Part shown: piece after piece, positions 27,049 through 35,006 of the stretch
How positions within the stretch are numbered: the first letter of the stretch is position 1
How the letters are laid out: the number at the start of each line of letters is the position of its first letter
Assembly (NCBI GenBank): GCA_944392935.1
Contig: CALXYI010000031.1
Coordinates: 1-64,000, forward strand
DNA length: 64,000 nt
Direction: 5' to 3'
Origin: an uncultured Spirochaetaceae bacterium
GTDB lineage: Bacteria; Spirochaetota; Spirochaetia; Sphaerochaetales; Sphaerochaetaceae
Position numbers and translations under genes: made by a program
The notes under the pieces: model-generated
Database searches by the model: none
What the model saw: only the letters and a program-made list of their open reading frames with translations
What the model was told of the DNA's origin: nothing

Positions 27049-27489
27049 ATGATTCAGCATCTGAATAGCGTTCTCCTTGAAGGAGTCATCGTCGATGATC
27101 CGCGCCTTATACAGCTTGCGGATCCAGCTGGCAGCGCGAAGCTCGTTAAGTTCGATGTCGCCAGTGACCGTTTCTACATGGATAAGGAAGGGAACAAGGC
27201 CGTGGAGACGGTCTTCATACCTGTCCAGTGCTGGGGCACTCTTGGGGAGAAATGCCTGGAGAAGCTCAGCAAGGGGATGCGATGCCGCACTGTGGGACGC
27301 CTGAGGCTATGCAGGTGGAAGGGAGCCGATGGATCATCGCGCCGTTCGATCGAGATCGTCGCCCAGCATCTCGAGTTCAGGCTGCCTAAGGGCAGGGAGC
27401 AGAAGTCTGCCATGGAGATCCTCGAAGGCAAGGAAGGGGAGAGCGACAGCACTGCGGGGGAGTGCGAGGTCCTCTACACCTTCGCATAG
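27049..27489 (+). CDS. ssb: Single-stranded DNA-binding protein
   Basis: An OB-fold SSB of 146 aa. The N-terminal core (residues 1-110) has LNSVLLEGVIVDDPRL, ETVFIPVQCWGTLGEKC and GRLRLCRW, the usual strand pattern and aromatic DNA contacts. The C-terminus is short and ends ECEVLYTFA rather than the canonical acidic DDDIPF tip, so partner binding may differ. AGGAGG lies 7 nt before ATG 27049. An open frame extends upstream to 26728, antisense to the UMP kinase gene, but has no support. The gene diverges from pyrH. Confidence 0.83.
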   Translation: MIQHLNSVLLEGVIVDDPRLIQLADPAGSAKLVKFDVASDRFYMDKEGNKAVETVFIPVQCWGTLGEKCLEKLSKGMRCRTVGRLRLCRWKGADGSSRRSIEIVAQHLEFRLPKGREQKSAMEILEGKEGESDSTAGECEVLYTFA

Positions 27490-27603
27490 CGGGAATGGGG
27501 GGAATCCTCCATCCTGCAGGGCCTTTTCCTGGCAGATGGGGGATGCAGTGAGCACTGGAGACGGACCTCTGCATCTCCCGGTCATGCCTGCCGGTGGGAA
27601 TGC

Positions 27604-27998
27604 TCAGGCGTGTTCCCGGGCTTTTGCAAATGCCATCCCGATGAATTCCGCTTTTCCTGCCGTATAGGCCCTGCGGTCATCGGGATGGGAAGCAGCGAGC
27701 TGCTTCTCCAGCGTCTCGCATTCATTGTCTTCCCCAGGATCGGACTCCATATGATCGCGGAACAGGATATGGTCTTCCCATGCCGTACCCTGCCATCTCA
27801 CGATATGGATATGATGCATGCATATATTCCCGTCATCCATGATGAAGAGGAAATGGCAGGCGCATCGCAGCCCCTGCATATCATTCCGCATGCAGCCGTT
27901 GAGCATGCAGGCTGAACACCATCAAGCGCCACGGCTATGTCCATCATCGGCCTGGCCGCGATCTTCATCGCGGCGGGATCCGGAAGCAGGACCCGTTC
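27604..27998 (-). pseudogene. GrpB/UPF0157 family protein, truncated and frameshifted
   Basis: Two pieces in different frames together resemble a GrpB (nucleotidyltransferase-like) protein. About 27998-27910 encodes a segment with KIAARPMMDIAVAL, matching the family's AAKPIIDI motif. About 27906-27604 (100 codons) encodes HHIHIV, LFRDHM, DDRRAYTAGKAEFIG, matching the family's C-terminal half. The N-terminal 50-60 residues expected for the family are absent, a stop codon precedes the first piece, and a frameshift separates the two. It lies 9 nt downstream of the lamin-tail lipoprotein gene. A sequencing error could explain one defect but not the missing N-terminus. Confidence 0.7.
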
Positions 27999-28007
27999 AT
28001 CCTGCTG

Positions 28008-28958
28008 TCAGTCACCTTCATAAGGTATGTACTCATTCGGCAGTCCGAATGTGGAATGCCTTGCAGCTGTTATGAAGAAGTCTTCGGCTGAGTCCGTATC
28101 CTGTCCGCCAGGGAGCCGTGCTATGACCCTTGATGATGTCACGTCCTCGGAAGGGATTGCATCGCCATGCCAGTGGCCATAGGCCATCATGTGGAGGGCT
28201 GCGTTGCGTGTCCTGCTGTTCCCCCATCCATCCGCAGCCTCCGCAGAGCCTGTCGAATAGAGGATCCCATCGAGGATCCTGCCGCCGCTCTCGGCATATA
28301 GCAGGATCGCCCCGTTCGTTCCTGAAAGCGTCGTGCTGCTTCCTCCATCCACGATGTAGCAGAAGCTCCCTTCATTGAATACCGGATCCTTGCTCTCCGC
28401 CTCGCTGTCCCAGTAGATCAGGATCATATCATATGGCTTCACGGCTATGTCGGGTAGGATCAGGCTATGCTGGGCATCCTCAGGCAGCCCGTCCGAGACG
28501 ATCATCCCTGCAGCGTTCCCTTCTTCGAGGAACAGCAGCTCTATCCGGTCAGGGGAGGCTCCTGTGCCCTTTATCGATACCTCGTTTATCACAGCATCCG
28601 GGATGTCGGTGTTCTTCCCGATCAGCGTCATGGCTGCGCGGGAGGAATTGCCTGCCGCATCCTCGGCGGTTATGTATACCTTGATGCTCTCGCCGCGCCC
28701 TATCACACGCCCGACCGGAAGGGAGAAGAGAGTTCCCCTCGGTGCATTGCGGTATTCCACGCCGTCTATGACTATATCGATGAGGGTCACATCCTCGTCG
28801 TATGCGAGCTCCACCATCCTGTTGTCCTCCAGCTTGTACGAGAGGAGGCACGGAATGGTCTTGTCCTTGCCTTCGAATGCATCATATATCCTGCCGCCAG
28901 GAGCAGGGCAGGATGAGATGATGAGCACCGCAAGTGCCATTGCTGCCAATGCTTTCAT
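28008..28958 (-). CDS. Lipoprotein with lamin-tail-like (LTD) domain
   Basis: A 316-aa exported lipoprotein. The signal has a lipobox ending ISSC (Cys17). A lamin-tail-like domain spans about residues 115-270: INEVSIKG...DRIELL, followed by QHSLILPDIAVKPYDMILIYWD and a STTLSGTNGAILLY segment, the beta-sandwich pattern of LTD domains found in many bacterial surface proteins and nucleases. The N-terminal part (20-110) is Ig-like. No enzymatic domain is seen. The ATG has no Shine-Dalgarno; a TATAGA -10 box lies 5 nt upstream, so a leaderless start is possible. It diverges from argH. Confidence 0.8.
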   Translation of the reverse strand: MKALAAMALAVLIISSCPAPGGRIYDAFEGKDKTIPCLLSYKLEDNRMVELAYDEDVTLIDIVIDGVEYRNAPRGTLFSLPVGRVIGRGESIKVYITAEDAAGNSSRAAMTLIGKNTDIPDAVINEVSIKGTGASPDRIELLFLEEGNAAGMIVSDGLPEDAQHSLILPDIAVKPYDMILIYWDSEAESKDPVFNEGSFCYIVDGGSSTTLSGTNGAILLYAESGGRILDGILYSTGSAEAADGWGNSRTRNAALHMMAYGHWHGDAIPSEDVTSSRVIARLPGGQDTDSAEDFFITAARHSTFGLPNEYIPYEGD

Positions 28959-28963
28959 GCATA

Positions 28964-28969
28964 TCTATA
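28964..28969 (-). promoter_or_regulatory. Possible leaderless -10 element of the LTD lipoprotein gene
   Basis: On the minus strand TATAGA (28969-28964) is followed by 5 nt and the ATG at 28958. No -35 box of TTG type is seen at 16-18 bp, so this is the weakest of the series. Confidence 0.4.
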
Positions 28970-28998
28970 CGTGCTTTCCCGCTTTTCCTGCCGGCTTC

Positions 28999-29027
28999 TG
29001 GAAATTCATCGCGCTCTGGGTTAGATT
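28999..29027 (+). promoter_or_regulatory. Predicted leaderless promoter of argH
   Basis: TAGATT (29022-29027) ends 6 nt before ATG 29034; TGGAAA (28999-29004) lies 17 bp upstream of it as a moderate -35 box. There is no ribosome binding site. Confidence 0.6.
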
Positions 29028-29033
29028 ATCGCT

Positions 29034-30401
29034 ATGGCGAAACTCTGGCAGAAGAACTATACGCTTGACTCCATGATGGAGCATTTCACGGTACGCAACG
29101 ACTATGTGTATGACGAGGAGCTCGTGCTCTCCGATGTCCTTGGCTCCGCAGCCCATGCAAAGGGACTGCACAGGATAGGGATACTGACTGGCGAGGAGAC
29201 GGAGTCCCTCCTGCAGGGGCTTGGGGAGATAGCCGCCCTCCGCCTGGAGGGCAGATTCCCGATAACCGTCTCTGACGAGGACTGCCATACTGCCATAGAA
29301 GGCTATCTGACGAAGCGCTTCGGTGATGCGGGCAAGAAGATACATACAGGCAGGAGCCGCAATGACCAGGTGCAGACCGCGCTGCGTATCTACATGCGCG
29401 AGGCTCTGCTGAAGCTCTCTTCCGCCGCCCTCTCTTTCGCCTCTTCCCTGATAGACCTCGCCGAGAGGAATCAGGATGTCCCGATGCCGGGACGCACGCA
29501 TATGCAGATAGCGATGCCTTCCTCCGTCGCTCTATGGGCGCTGTCGTTTGCGGAGGAGATCCTTGAGGAGGCGGGCATGCTCCTCGATCTTTACGGGGTC
29601 CTTGACCAGAGCCCGCTCGGCTCTGCTGCTTCCTACGGGGTCACGCTTCCGCTGGACAGGGAGTATACGGCTCTCCTGATGGGATTCTCCCGGGTACAGA
29701 ACAATGTCCTCTACGCGAATAACTCACGCGGGAAGTTCGAGGCATTCTTCCTCGACCATGCCGAGTATCTTGCCCTGACGGCCTCCAAGCTTGCCCAGGA
29801 CCTGATGCTCTTCACGCTTCCTGAGTTCGGCTATTTCTCGCTTCCCCGCGAGCTCTGCACCGGCTCATCGATCATGCCGCAGAAGAAGAATCCCGATGGC
29901 CTTGAGCTTGCGCGTTCCCGCACTGCGCTGATCGGATCATGCTCGATGAGGGTGAAATCGATCATAAAGGCGCTTCCGTCAGGATACAACAGGGATTTCC
30001 AGGATACCAAGGAGCCTCTCATCGAGGGCTTCAGGGCCACGGAGGAGCTTCTCATGATAATGGACGAGATGGTCCGGAAGCTCAGCGTCCATCCGGATGC
30101 CCTCGCCTCTGCATGCACACCTGAGCTCTATGCCACGGACCGGGTCATGGAGCGTGTCGTCGCAGGCGGCAATTTCCGCGACAGCTACAGGAATGTCGGG
30201 CTGAATCTCGACAAGGTGGAAAGCGAGGATCCTGTGGCATCGCTTAGGAAGAGGACCTCCCTGGGCACTGCGGGCAACCTCGGGCTGGACAGGGACCGCG
30301 CATGGCTTTCCGAGCTGTCCGGAAGGACAGGGAAGGAGGCGGAGAGGCTCTCCGGTGTATATGCCCGCCTTGTTCCCGGGATAGCTGAGGCCGTGCGCTG
30401 A
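29034..30401 (+). CDS. argH: Argininosuccinate lyase
   Basis: A fumarase/aspartase-superfamily enzyme of 455 aa that splits argininosuccinate into arginine and fumarate. Motifs: HTGRSRNDQV (about residues 102-111), the PGRTHMQIAMP segment (about 154), and the signature loop GSSIMPQKKNPD (about 279-290, catalytic serine). Length is standard. The start has a -10 box 6 nt upstream and no Shine-Dalgarno. No argG or other arginine genes are adjacent; the next gene has its own promoter. Confidence 0.96.
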   Translation: MAKLWQKNYTLDSMMEHFTVRNDYVYDEELVLSDVLGSAAHAKGLHRIGILTGEETESLLQGLGEIAALRLEGRFPITVSDEDCHTAIEGYLTKRFGDAGKKIHTGRSRNDQVQTALRIYMREALLKLSSAALSFASSLIDLAERNQDVPMPGRTHMQIAMPSSVALWALSFAEEILEEAGMLLDLYGVLDQSPLGSAASYGVTLPLDREYTALLMGFSRVQNNVLYANNSRGKFEAFFLDHAEYLALTASKLAQDLMLFTLPEFGYFSLPRELCTGSSIMPQKKNPDGLELARSRTALIGSCSMRVKSIIKALPSGYNRDFQDTKEPLIEGFRATEELLMIMDEMVRKLSVHPDALASACTPELYATDRVMERVVAGGNFRDSYRNVGLNLDKVESEDPVASLRKRTSLGTAGNLGLDRDRAWLSELSGRTGKEAERLSGVYARLVPGIAEAVR

Positions 30402-30448
30402 GGCCTTCCGCATCCGGCTGCGGGCAGCCTGCAAATGATGATACAGCC

Positions 30449-30477
30449 TTGAAAAGGCAACATTATTGTAATAGAGT
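30449..30477 (+). promoter_or_regulatory. Predicted leaderless promoter of prs
   Basis: TTGAAA (30449-30454), 17 bp, TAGAGT (30472-30477), then 6 nt to ATG 30484. There is no Shine-Dalgarno. An alternative -10 (TAATAG, 30469-30474) would give a leader of only a few nucleotides. Confidence 0.68.
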
Positions 30478-30483
30478 GACGAT

Positions 30484-31767
30484 ATGAGTATCGTCAAACC
30501 ACATAAGCTCGGCGTCATTGCCGGACCGGGCTCCGAATATTTCACAGGCAAGGTCGTAAAGCACCTCAGGCGTCTCTACATCGACAGGTACGAGAAGCTT
30601 TCGGAGGCCCTTACGAAACGGCACGGCATGACGGATGAGGAGCTTCTGAAGGTCGTTACGCTTATGGACGATCTCGATAGCAGGAAGATCCCTACAGGGA
30701 AGCTTCCTACTTCATTCCACTGCCCGGATTTCACGATAAACGTCAAGTATACGAGATTCGCGAACGGAGAGGAGAAGGCAGAGATCATAGATCCTGTCCG
30801 CGGCCTGAACGTGTATATCATCCATGATGTGTCCAACTCCGCTCCGATAAAGGTCGCTGGCCTTGATGATCCGCAGCCGATGAGCATAAACGATCATCTC
30901 ATGTTCCTCTTCACGACGATCAACGCGGTGAAGCTCGCCGGCGCGCTTTCCGTGACGCTTGTCCTTCCTACATACCCCTATGCCAGGCAGCACAAGAAGG
31001 CGGGAAGGGAGGCTCTGACGGCCTCTCTCTTCGCGCGCTTCTGCGAGGAGCTCGGCGTCGAGCGCATCATCACCCTCGATATCCATTCACGTGAGATAGA
31101 GAATGCGTTCACCACATGCCATCTGGAGAATCTCCATGGCTCGTACCAGACGCTCATCGCGCTCCGCAAGCTCATAGACTTCTCCGATCCCGATATCGTT
31201 GTCGTATCGCCGGATACCGGTGCGGTCTCACGCAACAAGTTCTATGCCCAGGGCCTGCACAGGCCTCTTGCCATGCTCTACAAGGAGCGTGATTACTCAA
31301 TCGTCTCAAAGGATGCGAAGAACTCCAACATCAAGAGCATCAACCTCCTGGGCGATGTGAAGGGCAAGACCGTCCTCATGGCTGATGACATGATCGCCAC
31401 AGGCGGCACGATGATCATCGCGATGCGCGAGCTGATGAACAGAGGCGCCAAGAGGATCATCTGCATAGTCTCCCTGCCGTTCTTCAATGGCAATGCCATC
31501 GAGAACTTCGATGCCGCTTACAGGGAAGGCGTCTTCTGGCGCATAATCGGCACCAATGCCGTGTATCAGGGGAAGGGACTGCTGGAGAAGGAATGGTTCG
31601 TGCAGGCTGATGTCACGGAGCTCTTCGCACGCGTCATATCCCGCCTGCACCATGGTCGCTCGATCTCCCCGCTCCTGGATAACAGGCGCTTCATCCAGAA
31701 GCTCATCGATATGTCCCAGGCCAACCCGAGCGCTCCCCTGATCCAGGAAGAGACGAACCAGGACTGA
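30484..31767 (+). CDS. prs: Ribose-phosphate pyrophosphokinase, long form
   Basis: PRPP synthetase of 427 aa, about 100 residues longer than typical Prs (about 315). The extra sequence lies in the N-terminal part (about 30-95) and at the C-terminus. The PRPP-binding loop VLMADDMIATGGTM is at about residues 297-310; the DIHS segment near 200 and the RQHKKAGREALTASLFA flexible-loop region near 165 are present. The enzyme supplies PRPP for nucleotide, histidine and NAD synthesis. The start is leaderless by prediction; it is followed after 10 nt by an aminotransferase gene with AGGAGG. Confidence 0.9.
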   Translation: MSIVKPHKLGVIAGPGSEYFTGKVVKHLRRLYIDRYEKLSEALTKRHGMTDEELLKVVTLMDDLDSRKIPTGKLPTSFHCPDFTINVKYTRFANGEEKAEIIDPVRGLNVYIIHDVSNSAPIKVAGLDDPQPMSINDHLMFLFTTINAVKLAGALSVTLVLPTYPYARQHKKAGREALTASLFARFCEELGVERIITLDIHSREIENAFTTCHLENLHGSYQTLIALRKLIDFSDPDIVVVSPDTGAVSRNKFYAQGLHRPLAMLYKERDYSIVSKDAKNSNIKSINLLGDVKGKTVLMADDMIATGGTMIIAMRELMNRGAKRIICIVSLPFFNGNAIENFDAAYREGVFWRIIGTNAVYQGKGLLEKEWFVQADVTELFARVISRLHHGRSISPLLDNRRFIQKLIDMSQANPSAPLIQEETNQD

Positions 31768-31777
31768 GGAGGCGCAT

Positions 31778-32986
31778 ATGCAGATGTCAAACAGGATAAC
31801 TGGCTTCCAGTGCTCTCCGATACGCCGTCTTGTCCCTTATTCGCGCCTTGCAGGCGAGAAAGGCATCCATGTCATACACCTGAATATCGGGCAGCCCGAC
31901 ATAAAGACGCCGAAGGAGGCCATCGATGCGATCCATAGCTACGACAAGGACATAATCGAGTACGGGATATCCGAAGGCGAGGTGCCTCTCAGGCGCGGCC
32001 TTGTCCATTACTACAGCAAGTATGGCCTCTCTGTGAATGAGGAGGACATAATGATAACGACAGGGGGTTCGGAGGCCATCCAGTTCGTGCTGATGACGCT
32101 CTGCGATCCCTTCGATGAGTTCATCATCCCTGAGCCTTTCTATACGAACGTCTCCACCTTCGCGAACATAGCGATGGTGACTCTCCGCCCTGTCACATCA
32201 TCATCCGAGGACAATTTCGTCCTGCCGTCGATCGACGAGTTCGAGAAGTGCATCAACAAGAAGACGATGGGCATCCTCCTCTGCTCCCCGAACAATCCTA
32301 CAGGGCATGTATACACCCGTGAGGAGCTGAGGGCGCTCCTGGAGCTCTGCCGCCGCCATGATATCTTCCTTGTCGTCGATGAGGTCTACAGGGAATTCTG
32401 CTATGACGGCAAGAGCTTCACATCGGTGCTCTCCTTCCCTGAGTACCAGGACAGGGTGATCTGCATCGATTCATTCTCCAAGCGCTTCTCGATGTGCGGC
32501 GCCCGCGTAGGAGCCATAGTCTCCCGCAACCGCGAAGTCATCGATTCCGCGATGAAGCTTGCCCAGGCACGCCTCTGTCCCCCTGCAGTGGAGCAGGTGG
32601 CGGCAGCCGCGGCGCTCACTGCTCCCGATGAGTATGTCGAGAAGGTGAGGGAGGAGTATGAGCACAGGCGCAATGTGCTCATCCACCATATGCAGAGGAT
32701 CCCCGGGGTCAGATGCAGCCTTCCCAAAGGAGCCTTCTACTTCGTCGTTGACCTTCCTGTCGATGATGCCGAGAAGTTCGCCATCTTCATGCTCCGTGAC
32801 TTCTCCTACGATGGCTGCACTGTGATGATAGCCCCTGCCGAAGGCTTCTATGTCACTCCCGGACTCGGGCACAACCAGGCCCGCATCGCCTATGTGCTGA
32901 AGGAGAGCGAGCTCATAAAGGCCGCGAAATGCCTCGAGGAGGGACTGAAGGTATACAGACGTGAGGTGATGGGCATCAGGAACTGA
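31778..32986 (+). CDS. Class I aminotransferase, aspartate aminotransferase-like
   Basis: A PLP fold-type I aminotransferase of 402 aa. Motifs: LNIGQPDIKTP (about 35), TTGGSEAI (about 92), NNPTGHVY (about 172), VDEVYREF (about 195), and the Schiff-base lysine in SFSKRFSMCGARVG (about 233). It fits the broad AspC/aromatic aminotransferase subgroup, so the amino acid cannot be fixed. AGGAGG lies 5 nt before ATG 31778. It is co-transcribed with prs (10-nt gap). Confidence 0.9.
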   Translation: MQMSNRITGFQCSPIRRLVPYSRLAGEKGIHVIHLNIGQPDIKTPKEAIDAIHSYDKDIIEYGISEGEVPLRRGLVHYYSKYGLSVNEEDIMITTGGSEAIQFVLMTLCDPFDEFIIPEPFYTNVSTFANIAMVTLRPVTSSSEDNFVLPSIDEFEKCINKKTMGILLCSPNNPTGHVYTREELRALLELCRRHDIFLVVDEVYREFCYDGKSFTSVLSFPEYQDRVICIDSFSKRFSMCGARVGAIVSRNREVIDSAMKLAQARLCPPAVEQVAAAAALTAPDEYVEKVREEYEHRRNVLIHHMQRIPGVRCSLPKGAFYFVVDLPVDDAEKFAIFMLRDFSYDGCTVMIAPAEGFYVTPGLGHNQARIAYVLKESELIKAAKCLEEGLKVYRREVMGIRN

Positions 32987-33028
32987 TGCGTCCATGCATC
33001 CCATCCCACGCTCCTTCACTGCCGGTGC

Positions 33029-33060
33029 ATCCGCCATTGAGAAGGGCGGATTCCCTGCTT
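33029..33060 (+). terminator. Possible terminator after the prs-aminotransferase unit
   Basis: ATCCGCC (33029-33035) pairs with GGCGGAT (33045-33051), followed by a weak pyrimidine-rich stretch (TCCCTGCTT). The T-run is poor, so efficiency is doubtful. Confidence 0.35.
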
Positions 33061-33424
33061 CATTGATTCCATATCCCCTCAGCAAGGCATCGGCTCCTCC
33101 GCTGCGCCTGCTGTGGCAGGGCATGAATGCACATGACACCTTTCGGAACACGCAGAACGCTGTTCTCAGGCTTGCAGGTTTTGATGCTCTCCTGCGGAAT
33201 GCGGAAGGCGCTGCAGTATTGGAGGCTCTTCAGATTCCATCGCTCAGGAGGGGGATCTTCAGTCCGGGGCTGCCGGAAACCTTGCTGCGGAAAGCATATA
33301 TCAGAATCGATGCGCTGGAGCGGCTCTATAGAGTGCCCCTGCAGCGATGCATGCTCTGCCCGATTCCGCACTGGGACAGATGAGGGATGGATCCGCTATC
33401 GATTGCCTTGATGAGAGAATCCTG
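33061..33424. other. Intergenic stretch without a supported gene
   Basis: This part of the 515-nt gap between the aminotransferase and tctC holds short open frames on both strands (for example 32994-33383 plus), but none has a ribosome binding site, recognisable family motifs or a leaderless promoter. It may contain eroded coding sequence. Nothing RNA-like was seen. Confidence 0.5.
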
Positions 33425-33452
33425 TTGACAACGGAGGATTTCATGGTATCAT
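33425..33452 (+). promoter_or_regulatory. Predicted promoter of the tct operon
   Basis: A perfect TTGACA (33425-33430), 16 bp, and TATCAT (33447-33452). The start site would be near 33459, inside an inverted repeat, about 43 nt before the tctC start. Confidence 0.75.
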
Positions 33453-33453
33453 G

Positions 33454-33491
33454 CAAACATAATATGTCAAACGTATGATGTTTTATGTTTG
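33454..33491 (+). promoter_or_regulatory. Inverted repeat over the tct transcription start, probable operator
   Basis: CAAACATAA (33454-33462) is repeated in perfect inverted form as TTATGTTTG (33483-33491), with a second, nested pair AAACAT/ATGTTT (33455-33460, 33478-33483). It begins right after the -10 box and ends at the ribosome binding site. The GntR/FCD gene at the end of the operon is the obvious candidate binder; that is inference. A leader-RNA hairpin is the alternative. Confidence 0.6.
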
Positions 33492-33501
33492 GAGGTTGAA
33501 T

Positions 33502-34467
33502 ATGAAGAAAGGACTGTCTGTTCTCATCGTTGGGCTTCTTGTCGTCTCATCCCTGTTCGCTCAGGGAGGGAAGGAGGATGTGTATCCTTCCCAGACCGTC
33601 AATATCATCGTCCCTGTTTCCGCTGGCGGTGGAACCGATCTTCTCGTCAGGGCCATGCAGAATGCCCTTCAGGAGAATCTCGATACGACCGTGACCGTGA
33701 CTAACGTAACAGGTGCAGGTGGTGCGATCGGATTCGCACAGGGAGCATCATCCAGGCCTGATGGATACAATGTGACAGCCCTTGTCGCAGAGCTCCTCAC
33801 TGTCCCGCAGGTCGCTGATGTGAACTTCTCCTATGAGAGCTTCGAGCCTGTCTGCAATGTCAATTCAGAGTATGGCACCATCACGGTAGCGGCGGATGCT
33901 CCGTATGACACGCTTCCTGAGTTCATCGAGTACTGCAAGGCGCATCCTGGTGAGGTATCCTTCGGCAACAGCGGTATCGGCGGTATCTGGCATTTCGTAG
34001 CGGCTGCGTTCGCGCAGGAGGCCGGCATTGAGATCACGCACGTTCCGTTCGAAGGCGGCGGCACGGCAGTCACGGCACTCGCAGGCGGGCATGTCGATGC
34101 GGTACCTGTCACATACACAGAGGTCGAGGTGCAGGTTGAGGCTGGCAGGGCAAAGGTCCTTGCGGTCCTTGCTCCGGAGAGGCTTCCGAACCTTCCTGAT
34201 GTCCCGACTGCTGCAGAGTATGGCCTGGATAATCTCGTGTTCACGATCTGGAGAGGTTTCGGTGTTCCTCTCGAGACTCCGCAGGAGATCGTCGACAGGC
34301 TTGCAGAGGCCTTCCAGGCTGCGCTCGATGACGAGGAAGTCACGGCATTCATGGAGCAGAGGGGCTATACCAAGGATTACAGGGATGGCCAGGGCCTCTA
34401 TGATCTGATGGCCAGGGAAGAGGCTTCCTACGCAGAGCAGGCTGTCGCCCTCGGACTCAAGAACTGA
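33502..34467 (+). CDS. tctC: Tripartite tricarboxylate transporter substrate-binding protein
   Basis: A periplasmic solute-binding protein of the TctC/Bug family, 321 aa. Signal peptide at residues 1-20 (MKKGLSVLIVGLLVVSSLFA). The mature part has PSQTVNIIVPVSAGGGTDLLVRAM, GAGGAIG and FGNSGIGGIWHF segments typical of TctC ligand contacts. GGAGG lies 7 nt before ATG 33502; an earlier in-frame ATG at 33475 lies in the operator region. It is the first gene of the transporter-catabolic operon. Family ligands include carboxylates; the adjacent dehydrogenase and isomerase hint at a sugar acid or hydroxy acid. Confidence 0.92.
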   Translation: MKKGLSVLIVGLLVVSSLFAQGGKEDVYPSQTVNIIVPVSAGGGTDLLVRAMQNALQENLDTTVTVTNVTGAGGAIGFAQGASSRPDGYNVTALVAELLTVPQVADVNFSYESFEPVCNVNSEYGTITVAADAPYDTLPEFIEYCKAHPGEVSFGNSGIGGIWHFVAAAFAQEAGIEITHVPFEGGGTAVTALAGGHVDAVPVTYTEVEVQVEAGRAKVLAVLAPERLPNLPDVPTAAEYGLDNLVFTIWRGFGVPLETPQEIVDRLAEAFQAALDDEEVTAFMEQRGYTKDYRDGQGLYDLMAREEASYAEQAVALGLKN

Positions 34468-34491
34468 TAGCTGGATCATCAAGAAGGGAGG

Positions 34492-34530
34492 AGAGCTGCT
34501 GCCCAGGGATGCCGAAGCGGCAGCTCTTTC
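34492..34530 (+). terminator. Hairpin between tctC and tctB
   Basis: AGAGCTGC (34492-34499) pairs with GCAGCTCT (34520-34527), followed by TTTCC. It probably causes partial termination or protects the tctC mRNA 3' end, so that binding protein exceeds membrane components. Confidence 0.6.
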
Positions 34531-34548
34531 CATGAATAGGACGAGAAA

Positions 34549-34995
34549 ATGAGAAAAGTAAGCATTTGGATTTCGATTGTCATGATAGCGATAAGCTGCT
34601 ATGTGCTCTTCGCTACCATGTCCTTCCCGGGGGAGAGCAGCGGAGCTCCGGGACCTGGATTCTTCCCGAGGATCCTCGCAGTTATCATAATAGGCCTCTC
34701 CATAGGCAATCTGGTGTCCGAGAACGGCAGGAACCGCGACAGCGATGAGCCGGTGTTCCGGAACAATTTCGGCAAGGTGGTCATCTGTGCCGTCATCCTG
34801 TTCGCATACCTGCTGCTGATGAACCTCATCAGCTATGTATATATCACTCCGATCGCAATAGCGGCGATGATGCTTGATTTCGACTGCAGGAAGCCGCTTC
34901 CGATAATCCTCACATCGATCGGCACTACGGTCTTCATCTATCTGATCTTCGGAGTGGTGCTCGGCGTACGTCTTCCAATGGGAAGCATCATCTAA
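34549..34995 (+). CDS. tctB: Tripartite tricarboxylate transporter small membrane subunit
   Basis: A 148-aa membrane protein with about four hydrophobic helices (about 5-25, 40-58, 77-100, 108-140), the small subunit of a TctABC transporter. The motif SSGAPGPGFFPRILAVII is characteristic of TctB. The start follows a purine-rich GGACGAG stretch. It lies between tctC and tctA, spaced 81 and 11 nt from them. Confidence 0.9.
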   Translation: MRKVSIWISIVMIAISCYVLFATMSFPGESSGAPGPGFFPRILAVIIIGLSIGNLVSENGRNRDSDEPVFRNNFGKVVICAVILFAYLLLMNLISYVYITPIAIAAMMLDFDCRKPLPIILTSIGTTVFIYLIFGVVLGVRLPMGSII

Positions 34996-35006
34996 GGAGG
35001 TCATGG

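Noticed and set aside
30402-30440. GC-rich inverted repeats after argH (CCGCA/TGCGG and GGCTG/CAGCC)
   Set aside because: Short, mutually exclusive stems without a following T-run; not convincing as a terminator.
32994-33383. 129-codon frame in the gap upstream of tctC
   Set aside because: No Shine-Dalgarno, no -10 box near the start, and no family motif; opposite-strand frames are equally long.
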